The position numbers were made by a program, and so were the translations under genes. The notes below the pieces were generated by a model that saw nothing but the letters and a program-made list of their open reading frames with translations, did no database searches and was not told where the DNA came from. A stretch of 64,000 bases of DNA from Rhodoferax sp. (GTDB taxonomy: Bacteria > Pseudomonadota > Gammaproteobacteria > Burkholderiales > Burkholderiaceae_C), in assembly GCF_030646845.1 (NCBI RefSeq), contig NZ_JAUSLE010000086.1:1-64000 (forward strand), given 5' to 3'. How positions within the stretch are numbered: the stretch's first letter is position 1; each line of letters starts with the position of its first letter. Positions 1 to 7,832 of this stretch are shown here, in pieces.

Positions 1-88
1 AGTTTGCCTCAGCCTCGGCCGGTGGAATATACCCAATCGGCTCCAGCAGTCGGTGGTGGTTGAACCAGGACACCCATTCAAGGGTACG
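1..88 (-). pseudogene. IS3-family transposase OrfB, truncated fragment
   Basis: The reverse strand reads TLEWVSWFNHHRLLEPIGYI followed by PPAEAEAN. This is the highly conserved C-terminal part of IS3-family integrase-core transposases. The rest of the C-terminus runs off the window edge. Upstream of the TLEW segment (above about base 88) the reading no longer resembles the family, so the copy is cut on its 5' side and cannot encode an active transposase. It marks an insertion or rearrangement at the inner edge of the transfer region. Confidence 0.75.
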
Positions 89-114
89 CTACCGCTTGGG
101 TCGACCCCAATAGA

Positions 115-146
115 GAAAGAAAAAATCCGCGCAGAGGCGGAGTTTT
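115..146 (-). terminator. Intrinsic terminator downstream of the transfer operon
   Basis: Read on the minus strand, a CTCCGC...GCGGA hairpin (arms at 126-130 and 137-141) is followed by a T-rich run (115-125). It lies about 25 bases after the stop of the last leftward gene, so it probably ends the relaxase operon transcript. Confidence 0.6.
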
Positions 147-170
147 ATATGCAAGCTCGGTCAGTGACAC

Positions 171-578
171 CTATTTGAATGAAGGGATTTCCCCGAGCGG
201 CCACCCAACTTGATTCGAAAATCCGCGCTTTTCCATGACCCACTTTTGCAAGTGAGGGTCAGCCAACAAGAACGAGTTCACGGGCAAGCTTAAGTCGCCG
301 TCACGCTTCGCCGCAAGTAGTACGGCAGCGCGTTCACCCGAAGAAAGCCCATCCAGGACGTCAAGTGAGCCGGTATCCTCCATTTGGTCCAAGTAACCGG
401 ACAGACGTTCGACGTGCTTCCCATGCGAGGCAGAATCCAGTGCATAAAGCGCAAAGACCAATTTTGAAAGTCTCACAATATTTCCACAATGAAGTTGATA
501 GGACTTCATGTAGCGTATGGTTTTATCCGAGAGACCACTCACGTTGCGGTTTGATGTCCAGCGCTGCCAACTTTTCAT
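171..578 (-). CDS. Hypothetical protein after the relaxase gene
   Basis: This is an open frame of 135 codons whose first ATG lies inside the last 55 bases of the relaxase gene in another frame. A second ATG at 509 (MKSYQLHCGN) is 13 bases past the relaxase stop and would give 112 residues. Neither start has a clearly spaced ribosome binding site, although GAAAGG directly touches the first ATG. The product is soluble, has no membrane segment, and matches no family I recognise. Its position as the last gene before a terminator suggests it travels with the transfer operon. Whether it is translated is uncertain. Confidence 0.45.
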   Translation of the reverse strand: MKSWQRWTSNRNVSGLSDKTIRYMKSYQLHCGNIVRLSKLVFALYALDSASHGKHVERLSGYLDQMEDTGSLDVLDGLSSGERAAVLLAAKRDGDLSLPVNSFLLADPHLQKWVMEKRGFSNQVGWPLGEIPSFK

Positions 579-3120
579 CCTTTCGTGTCATGGCCTCTGG
601 CAACAGTTCGCGGTCGTCGGTATAGATGGCAACCTCATTGCGCGCCCGCGAGATTGCGACGTAGTACAAGCTCTCGCTCGCCATCGCGCTCTTGATATCG
701 GCATCGACCAATACCCGCTCGCAAGTTTGCCCCTGCGCCGCATGCACGGTGGTGCAATAGCCATGGTCCAGGTGCAAGGGTGCGTTGCTGTCCAGCGCAA
801 CGAGGGACCCGTCTGCCTTTTCGATGTGCACGCGTCCGCCATCGCTGTCCACAGCCTTCACAATGCCGGTGTCGCCGTTGATTACCTGGTGGCCGTAATC
901 GTTGGCGGTGAAACGAACGCGGTCGCCCACCGCCAGCTCGCGGACGGCCTCCTGGAAGACCGCCACATGGGGCATGGCGGTCGGGCGCCATGTCACCTGT
1001 GCGCCGTCTTCACGCTGCATTGTGATGCACCCCGGTTCGGCGGTTACGACACGGGCGAGGTCGCCGCGTCTGAGGCCGATGCTGTCATAGTGCCGCTGCA
1101 CCTGCACAATGTCGCCCGCCGAATAGCTCAGCGAGCTCTTGAGCTGCGCCTGCGTCAGGTCCTGGCGCTCCAGTATGGTCACCATCATCCCGTTGCCGGC
1201 GAGTCCGAGCTGTTGCCGCACCATGTCGTTGATGCTGGCGCGCGCGGAGTTGGTGCCAGCAACTATTAGCGTGTCCGATTGCTGCTCTGGTTGCAGCGCA
1301 GCGTAGTGGCGCGCAATCTGGGCATGCCGGTCGCCACTATGCGCAACCTCGGCAATCTTCGGCGCCAGCAGGGCCAGCGAGTCCCGCACTGCACCTGTGG
1401 CCGCGTGCTGAACGGCTTGCCGCAAGACGGCATTGGTCTGGCGCTGAATGTCGCTCATGCGTGCCACCGTCATGCCGGCCGCCTGCAGTTGTGCGAAAGG
1501 CCTTCCGGCTTCCACGGCCTTGAGCTGTTGTGTGTCACCCACGAGTACGATGCGGGCGCCAGCGTTCTCGACGACTGTCAGGACGCTGTGCATGTCCCGT
1601 GTGCTGACCATTCCCGCTTCGTCGAGCACGACCAGCGTGTTGATATTCAGGCAGCCACCGTTACGAGCCAGGAAGGCTGCGACAGTTTGAGCCGTGATAC
1701 CTGCACCTTCAAGCTCTCTTGCCGCCGCCGCTGAAGGGGCTAGACCCATGATTTTCCATGGCAGACTTGCTTTCTCCTGGACCGTGCGCAGCATGTGGGT
1801 CTTGCCAGTTCCTGCCAGACCCTGCACAGCTACCACTCGATTGCGGGTGCTCAATATCAGCTCTGCGGCTGCGCGTTGGCCGACCGTTAATCCGGCCGCG
1901 CCCAGAATGGCCCGCGCATGATAGGTCTCGTGGAGACCAAAACGCAGGACGTTGCGGCCTCTTGCCTCGATAGCCATGATTTCGCGCTCACGTTGCTGCG
2001 CTGCCGTCGTCGTGTAACGCTTCCCATCCACGGTTTGAACGAGCTCACCACGCGAGACCTGGTCATGCAGGGCATTGGTTATGTCCTTCAAGTCTGCGAC
2101 ACCGGTACCACTGCCAAGGGCGACAGACACAAGGGCATCATGACCGACCACTGACTGGCGTTCGGTCAGGTGCTCAACGGCAAATCTCACGGCGGCTTCA
2201 ATCGTCTCCCTTCGTTGCGCATCGGTCAGGGTCCACACAGGCAGAGGCGTCCAGTCGATGCCCAACGCAAGGGCCTTGTCACGCCACGCGAACCGCAGGG
2301 CGACACGGTCGATGTTCTTACTTTTCCGTTGCCGTGTATTGAGGTTGGCAAGTTCTTTTTCATGGGCGCTGGCGTGTGACCGGTCCTTACCGCGTGCGGC
2401 CAGCGCCTGGGTAATGGCTTGGCTGCGGCTGCTGAACGCTGCGACCTGTGCATCGTTGATGTGAGCCAGCTCGAAGCGTCCGTCGTGATGCGTCATGCGG
2501 ATGGCAAAGCCCAATAATTGGACCTCGCGTGCCAGCTCTGCGCGGTAATACGTCCCCAGCAACTTCTGCTGCTCATAGAACGGCTTGGCATCGAGTGCGC
2601 GCCACTGTTCGTCATCACGCTGCGTCATATTGAGCACCACGCAATGGCTGTGCAGCTGTGGGTCAGTCTCACGACTCAGGTCATGCTGGAACCTGGCGGT
2701 GATGATATTGCCGCTGGCGATGGACTGGGTTTCGCTGGCGACGGTGTTGCGATATGCCGCCAGAGTGCTCTCGATGTAAGTCAACGTCCTGTCAACGGCT
2801 TTTTCATGGGCGTCGAGTAGGCGCAGGTCACCCGCCACCAGCGCTTGCATGCTGACTGATTTTGGAGCGCTAAACGTCAAATCCAGGCCTGCGGTGCGTT
2901 CGCCTTCTCCGCCCCGGTGCATCTGCTGTCCATCGGGCAGATTGCCGTCGAGCAAAGTCTTGAAGTCGGCGGCATCGACTGGGCCTGCAAGGCCAAGTGC
3001 CTTGGCACCGTCACCCCACCAGGCTGACGGCGCACGACCACCCTCGGCATAGTAGTCGTCGGCAGTCTCATAATAGTTTGCCGCGGCGTCGCTGTTGGTT
3101 ACTTTCGCCAGGGTCAGCAT
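523..3120 (-). CDS. traI: MobF-family conjugative relaxase-helicase (TrwC/TraI type)
   Basis: 865 residues. The N-terminal trans-esterase domain (about 1-290) carries tyrosine pairs at 16-17 and 23-24 and the three-histidine metal site (H146, H157, H159, in QLHSHCVVLN). It nicks oriT and stays bound to the transferred strand. The C-terminal part is a RecD2-like superfamily 1 helicase with Walker A GLAGTGKT (434-441), a Walker B VVLDEAG and late motif TTVHAAQGQT. The length is slightly below TrwC (966) and well below F TraI. The start ATG follows GAGGAGGCCGC and overlaps the end of the coupling-protein gene by 7 bases, indicating translational coupling. The relaxase has all key residues and should be active. 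Confidence 0.93.
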   Translation of the reverse strand: MLTLAKVTNSDAAANYYETADDYYAEGGRAPSAWWGDGAKALGLAGPVDAADFKTLLDGNLPDGQQMHRGGEGERTAGLDLTFSAPKSVSMQALVAGDLRLLDAHEKAVDRTLTYIESTLAAYRNTVASETQSIASGNIITARFQHDLSRETDPQLHSHCVVLNMTQRDDEQWRALDAKPFYEQQKLLGTYYRAELAREVQLLGFAIRMTHHDGRFELAHINDAQVAAFSSRSQAITQALAARGKDRSHASAHEKELANLNTRQRKSKNIDRVALRFAWRDKALALGIDWTPLPVWTLTDAQRRETIEAAVRFAVEHLTERQSVVGHDALVSVALGSGTGVADLKDITNALHDQVSRGELVQTVDGKRYTTTAAQQREREIMAIEARGRNVLRFGLHETYHARAILGAAGLTVGQRAAAELILSTRNRVVAVQGLAGTGKTHMLRTVQEKASLPWKIMGLAPSAAAARELEGAGITAQTVAAFLARNGGCLNINTLVVLDEAGMVSTRDMHSVLTVVENAGARIVLVGDTQQLKAVEAGRPFAQLQAAGMTVARMSDIQRQTNAVLRQAVQHAATGAVRDSLALLAPKIAEVAHSGDRHAQIARHYAALQPEQQSDTLIVAGTNSARASINDMVRQQLGLAGNGMMVTILERQDLTQAQLKSSLSYSAGDIVQVQRHYDSIGLRRGDLARVVTAEPGCITMQREDGAQVTWRPTAMPHVAVFQEAVRELAVGDRVRFTANDYGHQVINGDTGIVKAVDSDGGRVHIEKADGSLVALDSNAPLHLDHGYCTTVHAAQGQTCERVLVDADIKSAMASESLYYVAISRARNEVAIYTDDRELLPEAMTRKDEKLAALDIKPQREWSLG

Positions 3121-4382
3121 GCGGCCTCCTCTATGAACGGCTCGATGACCGTGTCTCGCTCGCGCGGTGTCAACGTGATTCGCACGATGGGAACATCACC
3201 GGCCACCGCCAGAAACCCATGCAGGCTTGGCAACCCCGCAATTTCGCTGGGCAGCACCAGTCGCTCACGGCTTCGGCGCAGGGACTGGGACACCCCGGTG
3301 CCGCTCGCTCCTTGGCTGCGGCTTTCCTCCTCGCGCAAGACTTCACGCTCGCCGAGCGCCCGCGAGAATTCATCGGCGGTGGTTGGGTCGGTCTTGGCAA
3401 TGGCCAGCACCACCAGGTTTCTAAAACAACCTCGCAGCACCGTGGCGCTTTCCTTGCCGTAAAGCCTGTCCAATTGGGCGGTGCTCTGCACGCCGACAAC
3501 CGCTGCTAGACCGTGCTTGCGCCCGAGTGTCAATGCTGTCTCCAGGCTACCCAGCTTGCCCAGCGCGGCCAGCTCATCGAGTATCAGCCACACCCTGCGG
3601 TGCGGGTCAGGCGGCAGGCTTAGAACCGCGTTAGCCACAATATCGACCCATGTCGCTACCAGGGGTGAAAGCGCGGCTTGCATGTCGGCGCGCCAAGTGA
3701 GGAACAACGCCCCCGTCTCCTCCTCCAGCCAGTGACGCAATGAAAACTCGCCCGGTCGCAGATAGCGATGCGCTGCTAGGTGTGCGGTGAGCACGAAGCG
3801 GGTAGACGCCAGCGCCTTCTCTGCCCCTTCGTCGAACAGTCCCACCGCTGGCGTGCCGGCGAGCAGCGCGCCCAGCTCACGCGCGGGTGCGACGGTCGAC
3901 CAGTGCAGCAATCGCTCTGTGGTGGTTTCTCCGGTGCGTACCAGTGCGCGCAAGGTTTCCGCCAGCAGAATTTGCGCATAGTGATGCCACGGCGCACTCT
4001 CGCCGTGGCCGGTCGGCACGACCGAGCATGCAAGCCGTTCGGCGTCGTAATCGCTGTGCACCTCGTTAAACAGACACCACAACTCGCTGCGAGCATCGAA
4101 GGGGTTTAGCAGGCGGTCGCCGGTTCGCGCGAACTGCCGCAGATAGTTTCCGTTTGGGTCGCAAAGAATGAAGCGCTCACCGCGCGCGGTGATGGCATCC
4201 ATCATTTCTTCAATCAGGGTGGACTTGCCAGACCCCGTGGTTCCGGCTATCAAGGTGTGCAGTGTTTCGAGCTGGGCGGGTATTTCATGCCCGCCCAGCG
4301 TTAGAAGCCGGTGCCTGCCGGGCACGGGCTTGGTGGTCCCCGCTTTTGCTAAGCAGCATAAGGGTCTCCATGGGATTTCCAT
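3114..4382 (-). CDS. traD: Conjugative coupling protein, ATPase part (TraD/VirD4 family)
   Basis: 422 residues covering the cytoplasmic ATPase domain of a type IV coupling protein, which delivers the relaxase-DNA complex to the mating channel. Walker A is AGTTGSGKST (46-55); Walker B is VWLILDELAALGKL, typical of the family. The usual N-terminal transmembrane part is missing from this frame but is found in the preceding gene, in the same frame and separated by one TGA. The ATG (4380-4382) has GGAAG eight bases upstream, so separate initiation is plausible. It overlaps the relaxase gene downstream by 7 bases. Confidence 0.85.
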   Translation of the reverse strand: MEIPWRPLCCLAKAGTTKPVPGRHRLLTLGGHEIPAQLETLHTLIAGTTGSGKSTLIEEMMDAITARGERFILCDPNGNYLRQFARTGDRLLNPFDARSELWCLFNEVHSDYDAERLACSVVPTGHGESAPWHHYAQILLAETLRALVRTGETTTERLLHWSTVAPARELGALLAGTPAVGLFDEGAEKALASTRFVLTAHLAAHRYLRPGEFSLRHWLEEETGALFLTWRADMQAALSPLVATWVDIVANAVLSLPPDPHRRVWLILDELAALGKLGSLETALTLGRKHGLAAVVGVQSTAQLDRLYGKESATVLRGCFRNLVVLAIAKTDPTTADEFSRALGEREVLREEESRSQGASGTGVSQSLRRSRERLVLPSEIAGLPSLHGFLAVAGDVPIVRITLTPRERDTVIEPFIEEAAC

Positions 4383-4385
4383 GGT

Positions 4386-4715
4386 TCAGACTTCCAGGCG
4401 CGAGCCGCGCAGGTGATGTAGGCGCAATTCGCCCTGGCGGGTCCAGCGGCGAAACAGCCAGGTGCTCAGCAAGGTGGCCAGCAGCAGGCCGGAACCGATA
4501 CTCAAGGCGAGGATGGTCAAGCTGGGCCGGTCGATGGCTTGGCCGGTCAGCAGTGCGTAGAGAAGGCGCCAGCCATTGAGGGCCGGCTGCTGCAGGCCGC
4601 GCTGCCAGGCGACGGACCAGATAAGGGCTGAGCATCCGACGCTGAGTGTTAGCCAGACCAGGGCTCTATCGAGAACATTCAGCCAATGGCGCAGGAACGG
4701 GTCGTGGGTGCTCAT
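4386..4715 (-). CDS. Membrane-anchor part of the coupling protein (TraD N-terminus)
   Basis: 109 residues with two transmembrane segments (about 18-37 and 65-88) separated by a short periplasmic loop, followed by a basic stretch ending in HLRGSRLEV. This is the layout and the 'RGxR' junction seen at the N-terminus of TraD/TrwB coupling proteins. The TGA stop (4386-4388) is followed two codons later, in the same frame, by the ATG of the ATPase part. Together the two would give a normal-sized coupling protein of about 530 residues. The ATG overlaps the stop of the MobC-like gene (ATGA). It is either a natural two-gene coupling protein or a nonsense mutation. Confidence 0.75.
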   Translation of the reverse strand: MSTHDPFLRHWLNVLDRALVWLTLSVGCSALIWSVAWQRGLQQPALNGWRLLYALLTGQAIDRPSLTILALSIGSGLLLATLLSTWLFRRWTRQGELRLHHLRGSRLEV

Positions 4716-5080
4716 GATGCGGTCCCGGCTGAAGTCGCCGACATGCCACTCTGCTTGAGTTGCGCCCGCACGCGCGACAGAATTTGTGCATCGCGGGCGG
4801 CGGCCAGCTCGCGCAGCAGCAGCACGGATTCAAGGGCGAGTGCCTGCTGCTTGTCGTCGGTGCCTTTGGAACCGGCGACCGGGGCCGTGGTTGCGATGGC
4901 CTCGCAGCGGCTGCTCAAGGCTTCCAGGGCGGCGACTACATCGAGCCTTTCGTGAACTGCCGTGACGGTGTCGCGGACGTATTCAGACAAAGTCAGGCTG
5001 AGTCCGTCGGCGCGCTTTTGGATGTCCCGATGCTCGTCGCGGTTGACCCGGACTTTGATAAATTGGCTGCGGACACTCAT
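4712..5080 (-). CDS. MobC-like relaxosome accessory protein
   Basis: 122 residues from the ATG at 5080, chosen over an upstream start because an excellent AGGAGG lies seven bases before it. The N-terminus (SQFIKVRVNRDEH ... LSLTLSEYVRDTV) reads like a ribbon-helix-helix or MobC-type DNA-binding domain. The C-terminal half is helical and probably coiled coil (VLLLRELAAARDAQILSRVRAQL). Such proteins bind oriT and help the relaxase nick. It is the second gene of the transfer operon: its ATG overlaps the previous stop (ATGA), and its stop overlaps the next ATG. Family assignment rests on pattern and context, not on a search. Confidence 0.7.
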   Translation of the reverse strand: MSVRSQFIKVRVNRDEHRDIQKRADGLSLTLSEYVRDTVTAVHERLDVVAALEALSSRCEAIATTAPVAGSKGTDDKQQALALESVLLLRELAAARDAQILSRVRAQLKQSGMSATSAGTAS

Positions 5081-5280
5081 TTGCTGCCTCCTGCCTTGGA
5101 AACAGCATGGCTGCTGGGTTTGGTCGCCTTGTGCGCACAATCGTGGACCGGCGATTTCGGGGACGTGGTCCAGTCAAACTCAAGCTGCGCGCAGGTGTCC
5201 GGGGGGATTGGCTCGCAATCGGGGATTGCAGGGGTGTGTATCTTTATCTGATGGCCGATTAGGGCTGGCTTCTGGAACAT
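5077..5280 (-). CDS. Small hypothetical protein leading the transfer operon
   Basis: 67 residues from the ATG at 5280, which has GGAGGAGCAC immediately upstream, a strong ribosome binding site. A longer frame to 5421 exists but lacks such a site. The sequence (MFQKPALIGHQIKIHTPAIP...) is proline- and cysteine-containing with a basic C-terminus, and I do not recognise the family. The stop overlaps the next gene's start (ATGA), so it is translated together with the MobC-like gene. As the first gene next to the putative oriT it may be an oriT-binding or regulatory protein; that is inference from position. Confidence 0.65.
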   Translation of the reverse strand: MFQKPALIGHQIKIHTPAIPDCEPIPPDTCAQLEFDWTTSPKSPVHDCAHKATKPSSHAVSKAGGSK

Positions 5281-5535
5281 GTGCTCCTCCGATGGGTTGA
5301 GATACAGCCGTATAGCAACCTGTTTATTCATTCCAGGAGAATCTGTTTTTTGGGGCACTGTGCACCGAAAAATACACCGCACGCTCCCTGCCGCGTGCCC
5401 GAGACTTACCGGCACACTCATCGGGGACCAGGTTGAAAACTCGAATTTCCGTCACAAAAAGGAAATTTCATGAATATGAGCAAACGGATAAAACCGATTC
5501 CTTGACTTGAGGTAATCAACTCTTCGGTATCCTTC
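5281..5535. other. Divergent control region, candidate oriT
   Basis: A 255-base AT-rich gap between the leftward transfer operon and the rightward alpA-like gene. It contains an inverted repeat AATTTCC-N10-GGAAATT around 5442-5467 and a TTGACT (5502-5507) that could be a -35 box for the alpA-like gene, with a poor -10 (CGGTAT) 17 bases on. In elements with this gene order oriT usually lies next to the first relaxosome gene. No nic site can be fixed by eye. Confidence 0.4.
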
Positions 5536-5754
5536 ATGTCAGAAATTCATCTCCTTACCAAAGAACAGGTTGTTCAGCAACTTAGCATTAGCGAACGCAC
5601 ACTGGAAAAACTTGTTCAGGCCTGCCAGTTCCCACCCCCTCTGCGCATTGGCAAACGCGCGCAATGGGTAGAATCCGTCGTGCACAAGTGGCTTGAAAAA
5701 AAGGTCGCGTCGCAGCTTGCCTGGGAACCCCCCAAACGCCGCCGCTCAAACTGA
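5536..5754 (+). CDS. AlpA-like DNA-binding regulator / excisionase
   Basis: 72 residues. The sequence LLTKEQVVQQLSISERTLEK followed by ...PPPLRIGKRAQWVESVVHKWL is the classic AlpA/MerR-like winged helix-turn-helix with the 'RIG-R.. W' wing that phage and island regulators share. AlpA proteins activate integrase or act as excisionases. The gene sits between the transfer operon and the convergent integrase gene, separated from it by a strong bidirectional terminator. The start is the only ATG before the helix-turn-helix; no clear Shine-Dalgarno precedes it, so translation may be leaderless from the weak promoter just upstream. Confidence 0.85.
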   Translation: MSEIHLLTKEQVVQQLSISERTLEKLVQACQFPPPLRIGKRAQWVESVVHKWLEKKVASQLAWEPPKRRRSN

Positions 5755-5785
5755 CACGGCCAGACTGCGCGTCAGGTGCACCGTC

Positions 5786-5814
5786 AAAAATGCCGGCATA
5801 GCCGGCATTTTTTT
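5786..5814. terminator. Bidirectional intrinsic terminator between alpA-like gene and integrase
   Basis: AAAAA, then TGCCGGC-ATA-GCCGGCA, then seven T. It is a perfect hairpin with A and T tracts on both sides, so it can stop transcription from both the rightward alpA-like gene and the leftward integrase gene. Confidence 0.9.
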
Positions 5815-5915
5815 CGTCTAGGCTGTATAAAAAATGGCTCCCTGCGGAGCCTTTAAAGAAGGGGCGCGGCATGAGCACCCCTCAACCGCTGGACCCTTGA
5901 AAGCCCTCGATTGTG

Positions 5916-7322
5916 TCAGGCCACTTTTCTCCTGAATGCATCCAGCGAAACCACTTTTCCCGATGGCTTGGCAGCAACCATTGGGCCGGGTTCAATAATG
6001 TCTTGCAGCAGTTCCCCTGAAATCTCCTGCCGGGGTAATGACGTGGATTCTGGTGTGGGGGACTCCTGCGGGGATTGCACTTTGGACTTGTTAAGGCGCT
6101 CTGCACGGCGCTGGTTCAGATGCGCATGCGGGTCTTTCGGAAAAACTGCCGGCATCACCATCACGCCAGCATTCCCGCTGGCCTTGTCCAGCGCATCTTC
6201 CAAATCCTTGCCCACCAGGTCCACATAAAACTGGGCCGTGGCAATGCTGTCATGCCCCAGCACCTGCTTAAGCTGGTGCGCACTGAGACCCCGGCGCACC
6301 CAATCGGTCGCCCCCAGGTGCCTCAGGTCCCGAAATTGCAGTTTAGGCAAACCACATTGCAAGCGAACACGGTCCCAGGTGCTATTTATGGCGGATTTGC
6401 TCATCGGAAAAATCTTTCCGTCCGGCGCCTGGGGCAGTCCAGCCAAGATAGTTTGCACCTCTTTACTCAAGGTGTAGGGACGCGTGCCGGTTTTGGTCGG
6501 CAAATAGGCGGTCCGCTCCTCGACCGAAGTGTTGGACCAGGTCATGTTGACAAGCGTATCCAGGCGCAGGGTTGACTCCTTGGCGGTAAGTGCCAGCGGC
6601 ATGAAATAGGGGTTGTCGCATTCCTGAAGCGATTGGGTCAGGGCCATTTTTTGTGCCGGGGTGAGATGCACAAAGCGTCGCTGGGATTTGCCCAACTTAA
6701 TACCCAGACATGGATTTTCCAGACCCTTCCAGTTCAATGTACCGACATTGTTATAGAACACCTTCAGGAGGGCAATTTCCTTTTGGATGGAACTTTCGGA
6801 CAGGCCATCGTTAATCATTTGCGTCTCAAAGCCCTTGATGTCGGCATTGGATATTTGCCCGCAACGCATCTTTGCCAGCCGAAATTTATACGCAAAGGTG
6901 CCGGCACGCGCGGCGCGACGTTTGTCCACATAAGCCTGAAATTCCGGGCTCAGCGTTTTGGCTTCCATCTCCTGCACCGTGCAGCCGCCATTGCCGTTGG
7001 TAACGGCTTCCAGCAGTGGCATGCCGGCGCCTTCAAGGTAATGGTTGATGCGGGTGAGCTCCTGCGCCACGCCGTCCTTGGTCACGCTGCAATGACATGC
7101 GTAGTGGTCCAGTGCCTGGGCCAGCGTGGCACGCGTGGGGCCCCCGAGCACTGGGGCGTGCTCTGAATTGGCCAGTACCAACTGCTCGTTGCCCCAGGCA
7201 ACGGCAACGGCATGTTTTTCAAAATCTTCACAGGGACGCGTGCCGTTGGCAAGCGTCACCTGGATACGCCAGTTGCCTCGGTATTTAAATGGTTTGGCAG
7301 TGTTGGAGCCCTTCTTAGCCAT
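5916..7322 (-). CDS. int: Tyrosine recombinase (site-specific integrase)
   Basis: 468 residues, longer than lambda-type integrases because of an N-terminal arm-binding part and a C-terminal tail of about 85 residues rich in proline, serine and basic residues. The catalytic domain shows the first arginine in TLRLDTLVNMTW, a lysine in YLPTKTGTRPY, the second-arginine box in FRDLRHLGATDW (the first His of HxxR is Arg here, as in many RDLRH integrases), the GHDSIATAQ helix and the nucleophile tyrosine in QFYVDL. It catalyses insertion into and excision from the neighbouring tRNA-Lys. It is transcribed away from the tRNA; the start has a G-rich sequence upstream. Confidence 0.93.
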   Translation of the reverse strand: MAKKGSNTAKPFKYRGNWRIQVTLANGTRPCEDFEKHAVAVAWGNEQLVLANSEHAPVLGGPTRATLAQALDHYACHCSVTKDGVAQELTRINHYLEGAGMPLLEAVTNGNGGCTVQEMEAKTLSPEFQAYVDKRRAARAGTFAYKFRLAKMRCGQISNADIKGFETQMINDGLSESSIQKEIALLKVFYNNVGTLNWKGLENPCLGIKLGKSQRRFVHLTPAQKMALTQSLQECDNPYFMPLALTAKESTLRLDTLVNMTWSNTSVEERTAYLPTKTGTRPYTLSKEVQTILAGLPQAPDGKIFPMSKSAINSTWDRVRLQCGLPKLQFRDLRHLGATDWVRRGLSAHQLKQVLGHDSIATAQFYVDLVGKDLEDALDKASGNAGVMVMPAVFPKDPHAHLNQRRAERLNKSKVQSPQESPTPESTSLPRQEISGELLQDIIEPGPMVAAKPSGKVVSLDAFRRKVA

Positions 7323-7510
7323 GGCGCACCCCCTTGGAGGTGCCTGCGTCGGCGCAGCCGCGCATAAACGGCGTGCCTATAGAGAATGTGGAGAAAAAAG
7401 AAAATAGGTTCATAGTCATCAAACAAAAGTTATTGATGACGGGTCTATTCACCGAGGTTTAGCCTTTTTGGCGTCCTCATACGAACTTGACCGTAGTGAA
7501 CCGAATGCAG

Positions 7511-7553
7511 GCGCACCTGTATGGGTGCGCTTGCGCTATCAGTTGCGCTATCA
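7511..7553. repeat. Hairpin plus tandem repeat near the att site
   Basis: GCGCACC-TGTAT-GGGTGCGC forms a hairpin at 7511-7530. It is followed directly by two copies of TTGCGCTATCA (7531-7541 and 7543-7553) in a 12-base period. Short direct repeats beside an integrase gene are typical of arm-type or excisionase-binding sites; this assignment is inferred. Confidence 0.55.
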
Positions 7554-7584
7554 AACGGGTCAAATAAGACCACTGGACGGCTGG

Positions 7585-7611
7585 AAATACAAAGGCCCCC
7601 TTGCGGAGGCC
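7585..7611 (-). terminator. Terminator of the tRNA-Lys transcript
   Basis: On the minus strand GGCCTCC-GCAA-GGGGGCC (seven pairs, one T-G) is followed by TTTGTATTT, about 32 bases after the tRNA 3' end. Confidence 0.6.
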
Positions 7612-7642
7612 AATGAAATCAAGCACTTAGTGCTCTCTTAAG

Positions 7643-7718
7643 TGGTGGGTCCTGACAGATTCGAACTGTCGACCTACGGATTAAGAGTCCGCTGCTCTAC
7701 CAACTGAGCTAAGAACCC
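7643..7718 (-). tRNA. tRNA-Lys (anticodon CTT)
   Basis: 76 bases with encoded CCA. The acceptor stem GGGTTCT pairs with AGGACCC (one T-G), the D arm is AGCTCAGTTGGTAGAGC, the anticodon loop is ACTCTTAAT with CTT at positions 34-36, and the T arm contains GTTCGAATC. The 3' end faces the integrase, making it the probable attachment gene of the element to its left; the gene is still intact. Confidence 0.97.
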
Positions 7719-7832
7719 ACTTTTTGAAACTGGTACTGTGCCGGACGAGATGAGTACAAGAACCGCTCCACTTGGCTGTGTTTGCGCGATGCATTCCTGT
7801 GGCACAGACGTGTAGTTTATCAGGTCGAATAT

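Larger units (their letters stand above)
1..7642. mobile_element. Right end of an integrated element (IME/ICE) in tRNA-Lys
   Basis: The block contains a tyrosine integrase next to the 3' end of a tRNA-Lys gene, an AlpA-like regulator, and a transfer operon (MobC-like protein, coupling protein, MobF relaxase). Integration of tyrosine-recombinase elements at tRNA 3' ends is well known, and here the tRNA 3' end points into the element. No type IV secretion channel genes are seen, so the visible part could be a mobilizable element or one end of a full conjugative element. The left end and the second attachment repeat lie outside the window. The exact right boundary (att core within the tRNA 3' half) is inferred. 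Confidence 0.8.
7323..7642. other. Integrase-tRNA gap (attachment region)
   Basis: A 320-base gap without a convincing gene. It holds the integrase upstream region, a perfect hairpin and a 12-base tandem repeat (7511-7553), and the tRNA terminator (7585-7611). A short palindrome GCACT-T-AGTGC lies near 7623. This is where the crossover and arm sites of the integrase are expected. Confidence 0.6.

Noticed and set aside
7643..7718. tRNA-Lys as a remnant or partial duplicate left by integration
   Set aside because: All stems, loops and the CCA end are intact, so it is the working gene; the duplicate att piece should lie outside the window.
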